A stretch of 64,000 nt of DNA. Origin: Mycolicibacterium sp. P9-22 (lineage in GTDB: Bacteria > Actinomycetota > Actinomycetes > Mycobacteriales > Mycobacteriaceae). The translations under genes and the position numbers were made by a program. The first letter of the stretch is position 1. The number at the start of each line of letters is the position of its first letter. This document shows, piece after piece, positions 11,501 to 19,400 of the stretch. The stretch spans positions 186,001 through 250,000 of the forward strand of contig NZ_NPKP01000005.1 in the NCBI RefSeq assembly GCF_008329585.1, written 5' to 3'. Below the pieces are notes generated by a model, which was not told the origin of the DNA, did not search any database, and was given only the letters and a program-made list of their open reading frames with translations.

Positions 11501-11876
11501 ACCGCAGCAGCAGTTCTGCGGAGTCGATCGCCCGGTAGGTGTCGGCATCGCTGAACTCGCCAGTGTGTGCCCACTTGTTCCGGACCTCGCGCAGCTCCTT
11601 GGCGTAGATCTCGGCCTGACGCGGCATCGCACGGTTGAAGGGGTATCCGAGTTCACCGAGCCGCTCAGTCATAGCGCGCAGCATCAGGGCTACGTCGCGG
11701 CTCTGGTACTCACCCCCGCCGCGCCCGTTCTGCGCATCCTTTGCTCGCAGTAGCTCCGCCCAGTCGGTTCCCGGAGGGACCACACGGTTAAGGATCTGCG
11801 TGACGAACGGTGACAATCCGCCGGCCAGCGTTGTCAGCGTCTGCCCGATGAGCTGATGGCGGTCCACGTTATTCAC
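5562..11876 (-). CDS. Giant SF1 helicase with HEPN, transglutaminase-like, MTES_1575 nuclease and DUF3320 regions
   Basis: A 2104-residue protein from GTG 11876. Regions in order: a Swt1-like HEPN domain with R99-N-K-W-A-H104; a Pro-rich linker near 155-170; a transglutaminase-like region (about 355-425) with GTCLDTTLALAAVL and a downstream GHAFLGYW; a DUF4011-type entry (RVRQWKNALLDLSLRNKL) near 545; helicase motif I GPPGTGKS near 850; motif II DEAS near 1475; motif III GDSKQMPPTS just after; late motifs VQGDERD near 1680 and NVAITRAR; an MTES_1575-type PD-(D/E)XK region (about 1790-1855, DFRVDLVISD then VAVLLDGTEW); and a DUF3320 region from about 1920. This is a recognised giant COG1112-type helicase architecture found in defence islands. 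It heads a three-gene unit with the 119-aa protein and the hydrolase. No frameshift seen. Confidence 0.88.
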   Translation of the reverse strand: MNNVDRHQLIGQTLTTLAGGLSPFVTQILNRVVPPGTDWAELLRAKDAQNGRGGGEYQSRDVALMLRAMTERLGELGYPFNRAMPRQAEIYAKELREVRNKWAHTGEFSDADTYRAIDSAELLLRSVGAAEVAETMHKLKSEVAPVALTPPPPAAQVVAPVPAPTPEPTPDAPRIDISAIADLSYAMAHCRIPVIDHITVDNTGGDLQGAVIEVDVVSAEGSHGGPAEIHLDLLAHQPTVLQTVDLKLDPALMWRVNEARPGDIRVILRDDSGGILAEAAKEVTILAANQWKATPPQLALEILAAYIQPNAAAIAPLMIEVSDRLGAATGSSSIDGYQSESPDRVDAIARAVFDAVKARDIRYAEPPASWGDIGQKVRTPAEVFDGRLGTCLDTTLALAAVLEQCGINSTVWLLRGHAFLGYWRIDGALAAVSITEPAEVVNQVDLKNIGLIETTLVTQSGPDATFEDALRAPRTQHLSEDLTNILGVTDVRQARRARIYPLPSRSTDAQGNTVVAEYVPGAGPVILPYQPSQSKPAAEAEVVPARVRQWKNALLDLSLRNKLINYTDRAGYRLEVPGPTLGRFEDAVNAGARVSLLGSDEVQNVDIARGVRFGRDLPGNERELLLADKHSAYIDITAASYKNKLRYLANKAKTIREETGANNLYLAFGMLSWHVNDRPLRSPLVLVPVSLTTTNRGERYLITIDDTGASTPNYCLIEKLRTALGLEIPALAQPDEDASGIDLVATFDAVRRAVAEAGLPFLVEDSVHLSILQFAKFPLWKDLDESWKGLSRNSLVRHLLETPQNTFVDPVTNVASMDLNELGSAVPVPADASQLQAVADAVGGRTFVLEGPPGTGKSQTITNLLAHAMSTGRRVLFVAEKRAALDVVKKRLESVGLGELSLDIHDKSARPAAVRAQIKHALELRMSHDADLLRTKLQVAESSRHSLARYADRLHEANAVGQSLYTARSFELAADQDIAPLDVPRSLITGADPTTFDDAAAALRTLPEKFDDARPRPDHPWAFIDAVPQPGLDPDRIYAAAVAFDAALAELQSGGIALDVLGRCESPAFLDGWARLTNEPRYPLGAVDALNTSQWQGYVVGIEQALASLAQKPQWLSTVTPAAMDLDIPAIHAAAVAADESGMFGRKKRRRAALAELTDVLAVDPAEIKLKTLSALTADLQSSHAVVADLRKRVSTLPAVLFDRPWNPFVEPDAAHVTRSFAALRRVGQVLSANPTAAHVGDLRKFYSDTASGTAAPTLQALSAGWSQLNVTTGTSEAQQRTWAGDASFIEQWWATRGTRRLQSPVTVERWAALLQHVEPLLRAGMGDARRDILAGRIVAEDASLAFDRGVAVASVAERLEASGLSDFDVTAHGKAIQRFTSSSSNIRDELRRSIPARLLEQRTFDAFTESGQIGLLKRQLDRKRGGMSVRALMDNFGELITQILPCTLMSPDSVARFFPAHADIFDIVVFDEASQIRVADAIGAMGRAKSVVVVGDSKQMPPTSFADTSASVDDGEEDTNPEVVADEESILSECVQSLVPQQWLSWHYRSQDEALIAFSNIHYYNGRLASFPAPLAPASGHGISLIRVDGQFERSGRGKTLRTNRVEAERIVADIRSRFATSSGEAPSIGVITFNAQQRDFIENLLRDAGDDRLVAALDEPDGLFVKNLENVQGDERDTILFSVAFSKNDKGVVPLNFGPLSRPGGERRLNVAITRARREVVLYASFDPADLRAEETTQVGTKHLRAYLDLAHRGVETTQGGRRNAVIDRHRDDIAKALRQEGFVVKADVGLSDFRVDLVISDPDEPDQPLVAVLLDGTEWFSRRTVADRDGLPVEVLSKLLHWPGVERVWLPEWLGRREETVMRLRDAVAAAKQRKLEPPVDEVLARPPVVAPVEQSFAFRSATTVAAPIAPRRHANLTDFRPWNSVVIGSISVLDEIHTSYNRSHVVKIIESIIDSEGPVHRDRLAKLVAGAFSLGKVSEGRRTAIQRVVPAEYSRADDREFYWPNGVNPGTWRMVRTARRGEGRPLGEISLVEIGNAMLVVAEQAGGSAIEDLKRDALALFGGIRITKDIGARLDEALERALAVGTLKQLPSGIIAVGTA

Positions 11877-12191
11877 TTCTCACATACCTCTGCCGTCGTG
11901 GGGATTTGCTGCTTGCTGGCACCCGGGCCGAATGCCCTTGTGAAATAACCCGAAGCAAAGGCGTCCCTATGTAACCACGGATGGGCGAGCGCGGGAATAC
12001 AAACGTATGGGTCAATTTGCTGCAGACCGCCGGTCATGGGTACTCCATCTTTTCGGTAACGCCCGCTGTTGGCGAGCCGGACAGCGTCACACAAGCCACC
12101 GACAACGTCGGCGAATCCCTCGGACGCTGTCGTACCACCCGGTTATGGTTTGCGAGAATTAGTAAACCGTTGACCTTGGGGGGATGTACGG
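11877..12191. other. Divergent intergenic region
   Basis: About 315 bases between the giant helicase (minus) and the plus-strand gene at 12192. It must hold the promoters of both. A GGGGGGA ribosome site lies just before 12192. A loose GGTTT/AAACC inverted repeat is visible near 12145-12168, not strong enough to call. A 73-codon minus frame (11873-12094) ends in a 4-nt overlap with the helicase start but has no recognisable content. I see no clear RNA gene. Confidence 0.5.
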
Positions 12192-12602
12192 GTGTACGGA
12201 CGCAGTGACGACGAGTGGGATCGCATGGTCGACGACGCTGTCAGCTTTCTTATCCAACAGGCGCGCCTGGGGCGCATCGTCACCTACAGCGAACTGAACT
12301 CTGCACTGGCCCGTCGCGGTCACGTCCCATTCGACTTCGGTCTCGAGATGGACCGCGCCGCCGTTGGCACATTGCTCGGCGACGCTGTGCGGCGCAGCAT
12401 CGGAGATTCAGGGGTCATGCTGTCTGCAATCGTGGTGTACATCGACCGGAACGACGCCGGCACCGGATTCTTCAAGTTCGCCGTCGACCTGGGCCTGCTG
12501 CCCAAAACAGCGACTGCCGACGACAAGCTGGCCTTCTGGTCGCAGCAAGTCAAGGCAGTTCATGATCGCTACGCGCGTCCGGTTCGGCAGCGCTCGTCAT
12601 GA
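12192..12602 (+). CDS. Hypothetical protein (136 aa)
   Basis: Starts at GTG 12192, about 7 nt after GGGGGGA. The N-terminal part (VSFLIQQARLGRIVTYSELNSAL) is helical and resembles the small helix-turn-helix segment seen in several phage and defence proteins that begin with a similar VTYSEL phrase; the middle has an IVVYIDRNDAGTGFFKFAVDLG segment. I do not recognise a named family. The stop overlaps the next start by 4 nt (ATGA), so it is cotranscribed with the DUF6308 gene, and it is transcribed away from the giant helicase. Confidence 0.7.
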   Translation: MYGRSDDEWDRMVDDAVSFLIQQARLGRIVTYSELNSALARRGHVPFDFGLEMDRAAVGTLLGDAVRRSIGDSGVMLSAIVVYIDRNDAGTGFFKFAVDLGLLPKTATADDKLAFWSQQVKAVHDRYARPVRQRSS

Positions 12603-13228
12603 CCGAGCTGCGGGAAAGGGTTCTGCACTTCGTTGCCGACCCCGCGAAGCGACTGATTGAACAGTTCTTCGATACCGAAGGTCCGTTCGCCGCAACAACA
12701 TTTGACACAATGCCTGACAACGACCGCAACCGCTTCACGACAACAGACCTGCTGGCCGTCACCCTCCTCGACGTGGCGCTCCCGCCGCCGTCGGTCCGCC
12801 GTCTACTGGAAAGCGAAGCCGCCACGTTCAGCGAGCTCCTAGCCGCGGTGCCGGACGATATTGATCTGTGGGACCTTTCCGACGAAGATCGGGTGCACGC
12901 GGAGGCTCTCTATTGGGCGCTGCGCGAGCTACCCAAGGTGGGCAGGACCCGGGCGAGCAAGCTCATGGCCCGTAAACGGCCACGGCTAATTCCGGTGGTT
13001 GACAGCGTAATTATTGAAGCCTTGAATCTCGGTGACGATTCCTGGGCAGCGCTGCGGGCTTGCCTGGGTGACCCCGCCGTTCGGCAAGCAATCGAAGCTA
13101 GTCGTCCAGGAAACGCGCCAGCTGAGTTGATTTCAACACTTCGCCTGCTGGATGCCGCGGTGTGGATGCGGTGTAGTCGATCGAGAAGCGCGCGCAATGC
13201 ACGGAAGAAGTCCGGTCTGATCGGATGA
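12599..13228 (+). CDS. DUF6308 family protein
   Basis: A 209-residue protein with a sequence that I recognise as DUF6308-like: FTTTDLLAVTLLDVALPP near 45-62, then LWDLSDEDRVHAEALYWALR, then LPKVGRTRASKLMARKRPRL and IPVVDSVIIEAL near 130-150. The GRTRASKLMARKRP stretch resembles the hairpin and Lys/Arg segment of helix-hairpin-helix proteins, hinting at DNA binding, though the family is uncharacterised. It overlaps the preceding gene by 4 nt. The C-terminal tail is Arg/Ser-rich and may be a DNA-contacting or unstructured end. Often found in accessory regions of actinobacteria. Confidence 0.75.
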   Translation: MTELRERVLHFVADPAKRLIEQFFDTEGPFAATTFDTMPDNDRNRFTTTDLLAVTLLDVALPPPSVRRLLESEAATFSELLAAVPDDIDLWDLSDEDRVHAEALYWALRELPKVGRTRASKLMARKRPRLIPVVDSVIIEALNLGDDSWAALRACLGDPAVRQAIEASRPGNAPAELISTLRLLDAAVWMRCSRSRSARNARKKSGLIG

Positions 13229-13264
13229 AATCCCATTTAGAGAACCGAGGAGACCGGCGACCAG

Positions 13265-13456
13265 ATGCCCGACTATGACTGCACGTACATCCCCACGAAT
13301 GCGTACGACACCGATCCGGTACCGGACGCCCAAGACCTTACGGTCAGGGCCTATCTGCATATGGATGCTAAGGCCAAGGAAGGGTGGCGCCTAGTTTCGA
13401 CAGCGACGCCCCCAGAGGCGAACGCAGTCGTGTTCTTTTGGGAACGGGTAGTTTAA
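13265..13456 (+). CDS. Small DUF4177-like protein (63 aa)
   Basis: Starts at ATG 13265 with GAGGAGA about 8 nt upstream. The sequence (DYDCTYIPT ... KAKEGWRLVSTATP ... AVVFFWERV) fits the small DUF4177 fold, which is recognised by an EGW(E/R)LV phrase and a terminal hydrophobic strand ending in Arg. Function unknown. It lies 36 nt after the DUF6308 gene in the same direction and may be part of that unit; 21 nt separate it from the convergent gene that follows. Confidence 0.6.
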   Translation: MPDYDCTYIPTNAYDTDPVPDAQDLTVRAYLHMDAKAKEGWRLVSTATPPEANAVVFFWERVV

Positions 13457-13477
13457 CCAGCGCAATATCGCGATGAC

Positions 13478-13828
13478 TCAGTGTTGCATCTGCGAGGGCA
13501 GCAGCGAAGCTACGACACTACATAGGTGCTGGACCTCAGCAGCGGACGGCTGCAGCTCGAAGGCATGCACGTGGCAGGCGCTACTCAGCCTGCTCCACGC
13601 GGTCGCTGCGGCGTCGGCCGCTTCCTCCGTGTCCAACGCCCGTAGGACCACCAGCTTGCTGCGGGCGTTTGCCCACGAGGCCGGCGCACCAAGATCCGCA
13701 CATCGCTGATCGACGATCTCTTCTAGCGCTTGACGCGCCAGAAACGCTGCCATACGCGAAGAAAGCCCATCCGGCCGTGATTCGTTGATGATGCGCTGCG
13801 CCTGTCCGAGAAGGGCAACTGCGCTCAT
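13478..13828 (-). CDS. Hypothetical partner of the RecF-like ATPase (116 aa)
   Basis: The start is ATG 13828, which overlaps the stop of the ATPase gene by 4 nt (ATGA); a longer open frame upstream would run through the ATPase in another frame and is not credible. The 116-residue product is largely alpha-helical (SAVALLGQAQRIINES, then RQALEEIVDQRC, then KLVVLRALDTEEAADAAATAW) with no motif that I recognise. The shape and partner suggest a small helical subunit, comparable with the short helical proteins encoded next to defence ATPases. The function is not known. Confidence 0.7.
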   Translation of the reverse strand: MSAVALLGQAQRIINESRPDGLSSRMAAFLARQALEEIVDQRCADLGAPASWANARSKLVVLRALDTEEAADAAATAWSRLSSACHVHAFELQPSAAEVQHLCSVVASLLPSQMQH

Positions 13829-16242
13829 CGTGTCCCCACGATATCCGCGACCACTGCTTCGAGATCGCGTACGTCGGCCTTCGAGAGTTTCCCGACCTGG
13901 CCGTGTGCGCCGGCATTTCCGATGTCGAGCACGTTCTTTCGGCTTGGACGAGCGTGAAGCCAACTGGTCACATCCGCCTTCTCGTCACCCAGGACTGCCA
14001 GAGCCAAACGCTGCCGTGTGGTCTTGGCGGCCTGCCACCGCTCCTCCGCGGCCAGCCGCGATGTACCCGTAGTCGACTGCCTCGCATAATGCGCTTGCCT
14101 GGCCGCGGATTCCAGCGCCATGCGGAATAGATTCGGTGCGACTCGGCCCTTAACCTCCTCGGCAAGCTTCGTATCTTGAATCATCGCGAATGCATCGCTG
14201 ACCAGTCGACCAGGCGGATCGATGTTGAGGCGAGTCCTGACTTTGGAACCCGACTCCCGAATTACCTCGATAAGCCTGGCGTCAACACCGGTTTCGCGAA
14301 TGACGGAGGCCAGGCGGTCATCATGCGAGAACACAACAATCTGGTGCGTGCGGGCGATCTGAGTAAGCACTCGAACGAAACCGTCGATCTTGGACGGATC
14401 CATGGCTTGAATCGGATCATCGAGCACCACAAATCGGAACGGGCTCTCGACGGACGTCGCACGCGGCAGGAACAACGCCAACGCAACGGCGTTTTGCTCT
14501 CCCTGGCTCATGACCGACAGTGCATGGGTCGGCTCCCCATCCACGGAACCGCCGAGCACTGCCTTTCGCTTCGTTGCGGTACCGGTCAGAGTGATGTCGC
14601 CCAAGTCAACATTGCTCTCCTGCCGCAACTCACTCCAGATCTGACGGGCTTGAGCCGCAATCGGTTTCAACCGCAGGTTTCGGAAGTCGGCTGCCTGTTT
14701 CGTGGCCCAAGTGCGTGCGGCATTGATCGATCTAAATTGACTGTCGAGCTGCTGCGCGCGCCGCTCCTGCGGTATCCACGCCGCGACCTCGGCTGCTAAC
14801 GGACCCCAAGCGTCCTCGCGTTCAGCGAGGGCTGCGGCGGCCTCATCGCGAAGCGTCTCGGCGATGCTCACGGCGTCGAGCAGAGCTGTTTCAAGATGTT
14901 CCGCGCAAGCACCATGGTCTGCAGGGACGGTGCGAGCGCGCTCGGCTGCGGTGTTGTATTCATCGAGAGCGGACAACTCGACGCCGTCGACCGCGACCAA
15001 GGGTTGCAACCTCAACGTCAAGGTGTCAGCTTCTGCTCGCGCACGCTCCAAGTCGATTGCAGCCGAACGATACTCGGCTACTGCTGCCTCGCCCTCAACA
15101 ACAGCAGTACGCGTCCGTTCTGTCCATTCGGCGTCCAGGCGGCCATCTCCACAAACTGGGCAATCAGTCTCACCGGCTCGTGAGTGATACTCCAGAGCGC
15201 CGTGCAACAGATCTACCCGTTCTGCTGTCAACGCCACCATTTCCATTTCGTTGCGACGGATCGCTTCTGCTGCGGCACGGAGCCGCGTCGCGCAGGCTTC
15301 GATGTCCTCCACTAGTGGTAGTTCAGTCTCGCCGAGCATTTCGAGTGCCCGCAGCACCTCTAGCTCAGAATGACCGGCGCCAGTCACGACCGCCTGGATG
15401 TCATCAAGTGGACGCACGTGCTTCTTCAGCAGCTTCACCGTGTGCACGGCCCGCTCGTCGTCCGACGATGTCAGCGCGGTGATCGCTCGCTTACGTGCAT
15501 GGTCCGCCGCGTCGCGCACTGCTTTGGCATCCTTCAGATCAGAGGCGAGCCTTTTCTCGACTGCAGAAAGGACTTCGAGTCCAAGTAGTTTGGCCAGGGC
15601 GTCATAGAGCGCAGACGGTCCGCCGTCGAAAAGTCGGCCCAATTCCTCGTAGGTCAGTACGGGCCGGTGCAGCTCCAATGAACGCGCCCAGCCGAGACTA
15701 TCGATCCCGTCCGTGGGCGGCTCACCTTCTCGCTGCGTCCACAAGGTTCGATCGCTGAGGTCAGCGTCGGGTTCCCAATCGACTCCCACCCGGATGGGTC
15801 CGCTGCCTTCGCGGGTGAATCCAACTCGCAGCGCGCACGGATTGGGTTTGTGCAGATTGCGCCATGACTCGGACCAGAGCGTCTGTTTCCCGCGCCAGCG
15901 GTAACTGCTTCCGGTCAGTGCCAGTTCGACCGCTTCTGCGAAGCTGGATTTTCCGGACCCGTTCCGGCCGCTGATCACGGTCAGTCCCGGAGCTGGATGC
16001 AGATCGAGCTTGGCTGTCGAGCCGATGCCGCGGAAGCCGGAGACGGTGATGTCTGTAAGATAAGTCGGCGACCAATCGGTGGAAGCGGTGCACTCCGTTT
16101 GGTCCACAACCTCGGCGAGGGCGCCTAGCACCACATCCCGAGCCGCGTCATCGAGCTCACTGTCGGCGTCGAGTAACTGCAAGATTGATTCTTGGACGGA
16201 TTGTTCGGCCTGAACGATATCCCCGGGTTCAATTCCCTCCAC
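13825..16242 (-). CDS. RecF/Rad50-like AAA ATPase
   Basis: An 805-residue SMC-like ATPase. Walker A GRNGSGKS is at about residues 92-100 after an ITVSGFRGIG strand; a zinc-hook CPVCGDG lies near 362 within a region predicted to be coiled coil (about 230-550); an ABC signature-like SQGEQNAVALALF is near 577; Walker B VVLDDPIQAMD is near 604-614, followed by a switch His in VFSHDDR. The last 120 residues are a separate helical domain. This is the arrangement of Rad50, and of many defence ATPases such as those of Wadjet, Lamassu and septu-like systems. It is transcribed divergently from DISARM over a 236-bp region and is translationally coupled to the 116-aa gene. The pair is probably a stand-alone defence module; exact type not assigned. 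Confidence 0.85.
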   Translation of the reverse strand: MEGIEPGDIVQAEQSVQESILQLLDADSELDDAARDVVLGALAEVVDQTECTASTDWSPTYLTDITVSGFRGIGSTAKLDLHPAPGLTVISGRNGSGKSSFAEAVELALTGSSYRWRGKQTLWSESWRNLHKPNPCALRVGFTREGSGPIRVGVDWEPDADLSDRTLWTQREGEPPTDGIDSLGWARSLELHRPVLTYEELGRLFDGGPSALYDALAKLLGLEVLSAVEKRLASDLKDAKAVRDAADHARKRAITALTSSDDERAVHTVKLLKKHVRPLDDIQAVVTGAGHSELEVLRALEMLGETELPLVEDIEACATRLRAAAEAIRRNEMEMVALTAERVDLLHGALEYHSRAGETDCPVCGDGRLDAEWTERTRTAVVEGEAAVAEYRSAAIDLERARAEADTLTLRLQPLVAVDGVELSALDEYNTAAERARTVPADHGACAEHLETALLDAVSIAETLRDEAAAALAEREDAWGPLAAEVAAWIPQERRAQQLDSQFRSINAARTWATKQAADFRNLRLKPIAAQARQIWSELRQESNVDLGDITLTGTATKRKAVLGGSVDGEPTHALSVMSQGEQNAVALALFLPRATSVESPFRFVVLDDPIQAMDPSKIDGFVRVLTQIARTHQIVVFSHDDRLASVIRETGVDARLIEVIRESGSKVRTRLNIDPPGRLVSDAFAMIQDTKLAEEVKGRVAPNLFRMALESAARQAHYARQSTTGTSRLAAEERWQAAKTTRQRLALAVLGDEKADVTSWLHARPSRKNVLDIGNAGAHGQVGKLSKADVRDLEAVVADIVGTR

Positions 16243-16390
16243 AGCACGATTGAACTATGAGACTCGGACACCTGTGGCCAGAATCGTCACCTAGACCTAT
16301 CCAAACGTTCGCCGCAGAGTCAACGACCGCCTTTTGCAGCAGCCGCAAAGCCTGCAGACACGCTCGAAACGTCTCCCCATTGTCGGCGCT

Positions 16391-16417
16391 CCCCCATATC
16401 CTGTTCGCATATGGGGG
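16391..16417. promoter_or_regulatory. Dyad in the DISARM / ATPase divergent promoter region
   Basis: A perfect 9-bp inverted repeat, CCCCCATAT at 16391-16399 and ATATGGGGG at 16409-16417, separated by 9 nt. It lies 149 nt inside the 236-bp region between the two divergent start codons, and 61 nt before drmD. No T-run follows on either strand, so an operator is more likely than a terminator. Confidence 0.6.
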
Positions 16418-16478
16418 TAAATCATGGAGGTCATCGAGTTGTAGCCAATAGCACCGGTGACGAAATCCACCGCTTAAC

Positions 16479-19400
16479 GTGGACGAGGGTACGTTGCCTA
16501 GGTACAAGTTCAATTGGTCGAACCTGCCGGACTGGCTACTTGAGGCCCTCTGCATCGGTCTACTCGACAACTGGCAACAGTCAGGCGCAGATACTGCGCT
16601 GCGCTCGGTCTACAGAGCCCGACCTACCGACGACTTCGTACGCGAGGCCTGGCCTGTACTCCGTGAGACCTGGCTACGTCGAGAAACGGAAGAGCGCCGC
16701 AAAGCCCTTGTCGAACTCCAAGCTCATCGGCATGAGCCTGGACGGTTTCCAAGCATCGCCGCTGAGATGGCATACCTGCAGACGCTGCGCAATACCAAGA
16801 CTCTGCGAAGACTTGTGCTGCAGTTGTTCATACGCTATGGCGAAACGGCACACCCTTCCATCATTTCGCCCCGCACAACATCCCCTTCAGCCTCCGGAGA
16901 ATCCTTGAGCATCCCTGCACCGCCAGACTTGAACAAACGTGATGCGGCGAAAGTTCAAGCTGTCACTGCCGTACCCGAGGTCGGCCAGATCGTGGCCGTT
17001 AGAGGTTCGAACTGGGCGGTGGCCGACGTCCACCAGCAGAGCCTGCCGCGTAGTGCCCACGATGACGCGGTTCGACAACTTCAGCACGCGGTGACACTCC
17101 AGTCGGTCGACGATGATCGACTCGGCGACGAGCTGCGGGTCGTCTGGGAGCTTGAGCCCGGTCGCAGCCTTAGGCCGCCCCAGGATCTGCCAACCCATAT
17201 CGACGCCAGAAAGTTCGACCCGCCCGAACGACTCGCCGCCTTCATTGACGCACTCAGGTGGGGTGCAGTCACCAGCGCCGACGTGAAAACCGTTCAGGCG
17301 CCCTTTCGTTCGGGCGCCAAAGTAGAGCCATATCAGCTAGAGCCCTTGAGGCGAGCACTGAGCGCGCCACGCGCGAACCTCCTCCTCGCCGATGACGTCG
17401 GGCTCGGTAAGACGATCGAAGCTGGCATGGTGATCCAGGAACTCCTCCTGCGTCACCGCGCCCGGACAGTGATCATCGTGTGCCCTGCCGGACTGTGTGT
17501 GAAATGGCAGGACGAAATGCGAGAGAAGTTCGGTCTGGACTTCAGGATCGTCAATTCGGAAACGATGAAGGACGCGAGGCGGAGCCACGGTGTCCATGCC
17601 AATCCCTTCACATTGTTCCCTCGCATCATCGTGTCGATGGCCTGGCTGCCAGGGCCCCGCGCTCAGCGGCAGCTTCGTGACGCACTGATCACCAAGTCCC
17701 GGGGCGCCGCATCGCGATTCGCCTTCGACATCCTTGTTGTTGACGAAGCCCACCACGTTGCGCCGAGCACGCCAACGAGAACCGATAAGGCCGGCTTGCG
17801 TAAAGGCTATGCAGTCGACTCCCATCGCACGCGAGCAGTCCGCGACCTCGCCGAGCGATCCGAACACCGCCTCTTCCTGTCGGCGACACCCCATAACGGC
17901 TACACCGAATCGTTCACAGCGCTGCTGGAGATGATCGACCCGCAGCGCTTCGTCCGGGGCAAGGTACTGGACGAACAGGCGCTTAGAGACGTTGCGGTGC
18001 GACGTTTGAAGAAGGACCTCCCCGGACAGTTCAAGCACCGCGAAGTCAAGGCACTTACGTTTTGCCCTTCAGAAGACGAAGCCGAGGCGTACGACCGACT
18101 GATTGCTTTCACCAAGCGACGCGACAAGGCGGCCAAGGGCGACGAGCATGCAGCCAGAGACATGGCCACGCTGTTGCTCAAGAAGCGCTTCTTCTCCTCG
18201 CCGGTGGCCTTCGGCCGAACCATCGATGTCTACAGAGACACACGCATGCGCGGTCTCGCAGTCGACTTCAACGCTGAATATGAAGAAGTACTCGGCCTGG
18301 ACTCAGACGAATTAGAAGAGGGCCGTGTCGAACAGCCGGAGACGCAAGCGCTCCAGCAGACCAAGATTGCACTCCCACCGTTGACGGACGAAGACAAGAG
18401 TGACCTTGAGTATCTGCGCAATTGGGGCCACAGTCATGAAGCCCGGACCGACTCGAAACTCAAGGCGCTCATTGATTACATTGACGCGAACACGAAGGCC
18501 AACGGTGCGTGGCTCAACGAACGCATCGTCATTTTCACCGAGTACGTCGACACTCTCGAGTGGATTCACGGCATTTTGCGACAGCGCGGTTACGAGGCCG
18601 ACCGCATGGCCGTTATCGACGGATCGACGGACTCGGATCAACGCGAACTGATCCGGGCGCGGTTCAACAGTGATCCCGCGCGAGAGAAGCTTCGGATCCT
18701 GCTGGCGACTGACGCCGCCGGTGAAGGCATCGACCTTCAGGACTACTGCCACCGGCTTGTCAATTACGACATCCCATTCAACCCGAACCGACTCGAGCAG
18801 CGAATTGGACGTGTGGACCGTTACGGGCAGACCCACGACCCAGAGATTCGCCACTTCGCGCCGGACAACACGGAAACCGAACTTGCGAAGGACGTCGAGC
18901 TGCTGGCGCGGGTAGCGAAGAAGATCGCGCAGATCATGGCCGACCTTGGTTCAGCCAACGAGATCATCGCGCCTGACTTGCAGCGTCAGTTCGCCGGCAT
19001 CAACACGCCCACACCGAAGGCAAAAGCGGAGAAGAGCCCCATCGGCGAGATGCTGGCCGGCGGCCACGATGCCGGTGCCGAGTTGACTGCTCTCGCCCAA
19101 GACATCGCCACGAGCCGCGAGACGCTTCACCTGAGGCCCGCCAATCTACAACGCGTCGTAGATGTCGCTTTCGAACTCGACCGCCTGCCGCCTATCCAGG
19201 AGGTGGGTTCAGATCGAACCGACATACCAGTCTTTCAGCTGCCGGCGCTCGGCAGGTCCTGGGAACAAGTCACGCGCGGACTGACGACCACGCTCGATCG
19301 GGAGAATCTTCGGCCGATCGCGTTCGATCCCCAAGTGCTCGCGGAAGATTCCGATGTCGTCTACATGCATCTGGGCAGCCCACTACTGCAGCGCGCCACC

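Noticed and set aside
11873..12094. 73-codon minus-strand frame ending in a 4-nt overlap with the giant helicase start
   Set aside because: The overlap looks attractive, but the frame has mixed codon use, no ribosome site and no recognisable sequence, and it lies in a divergent promoter region.
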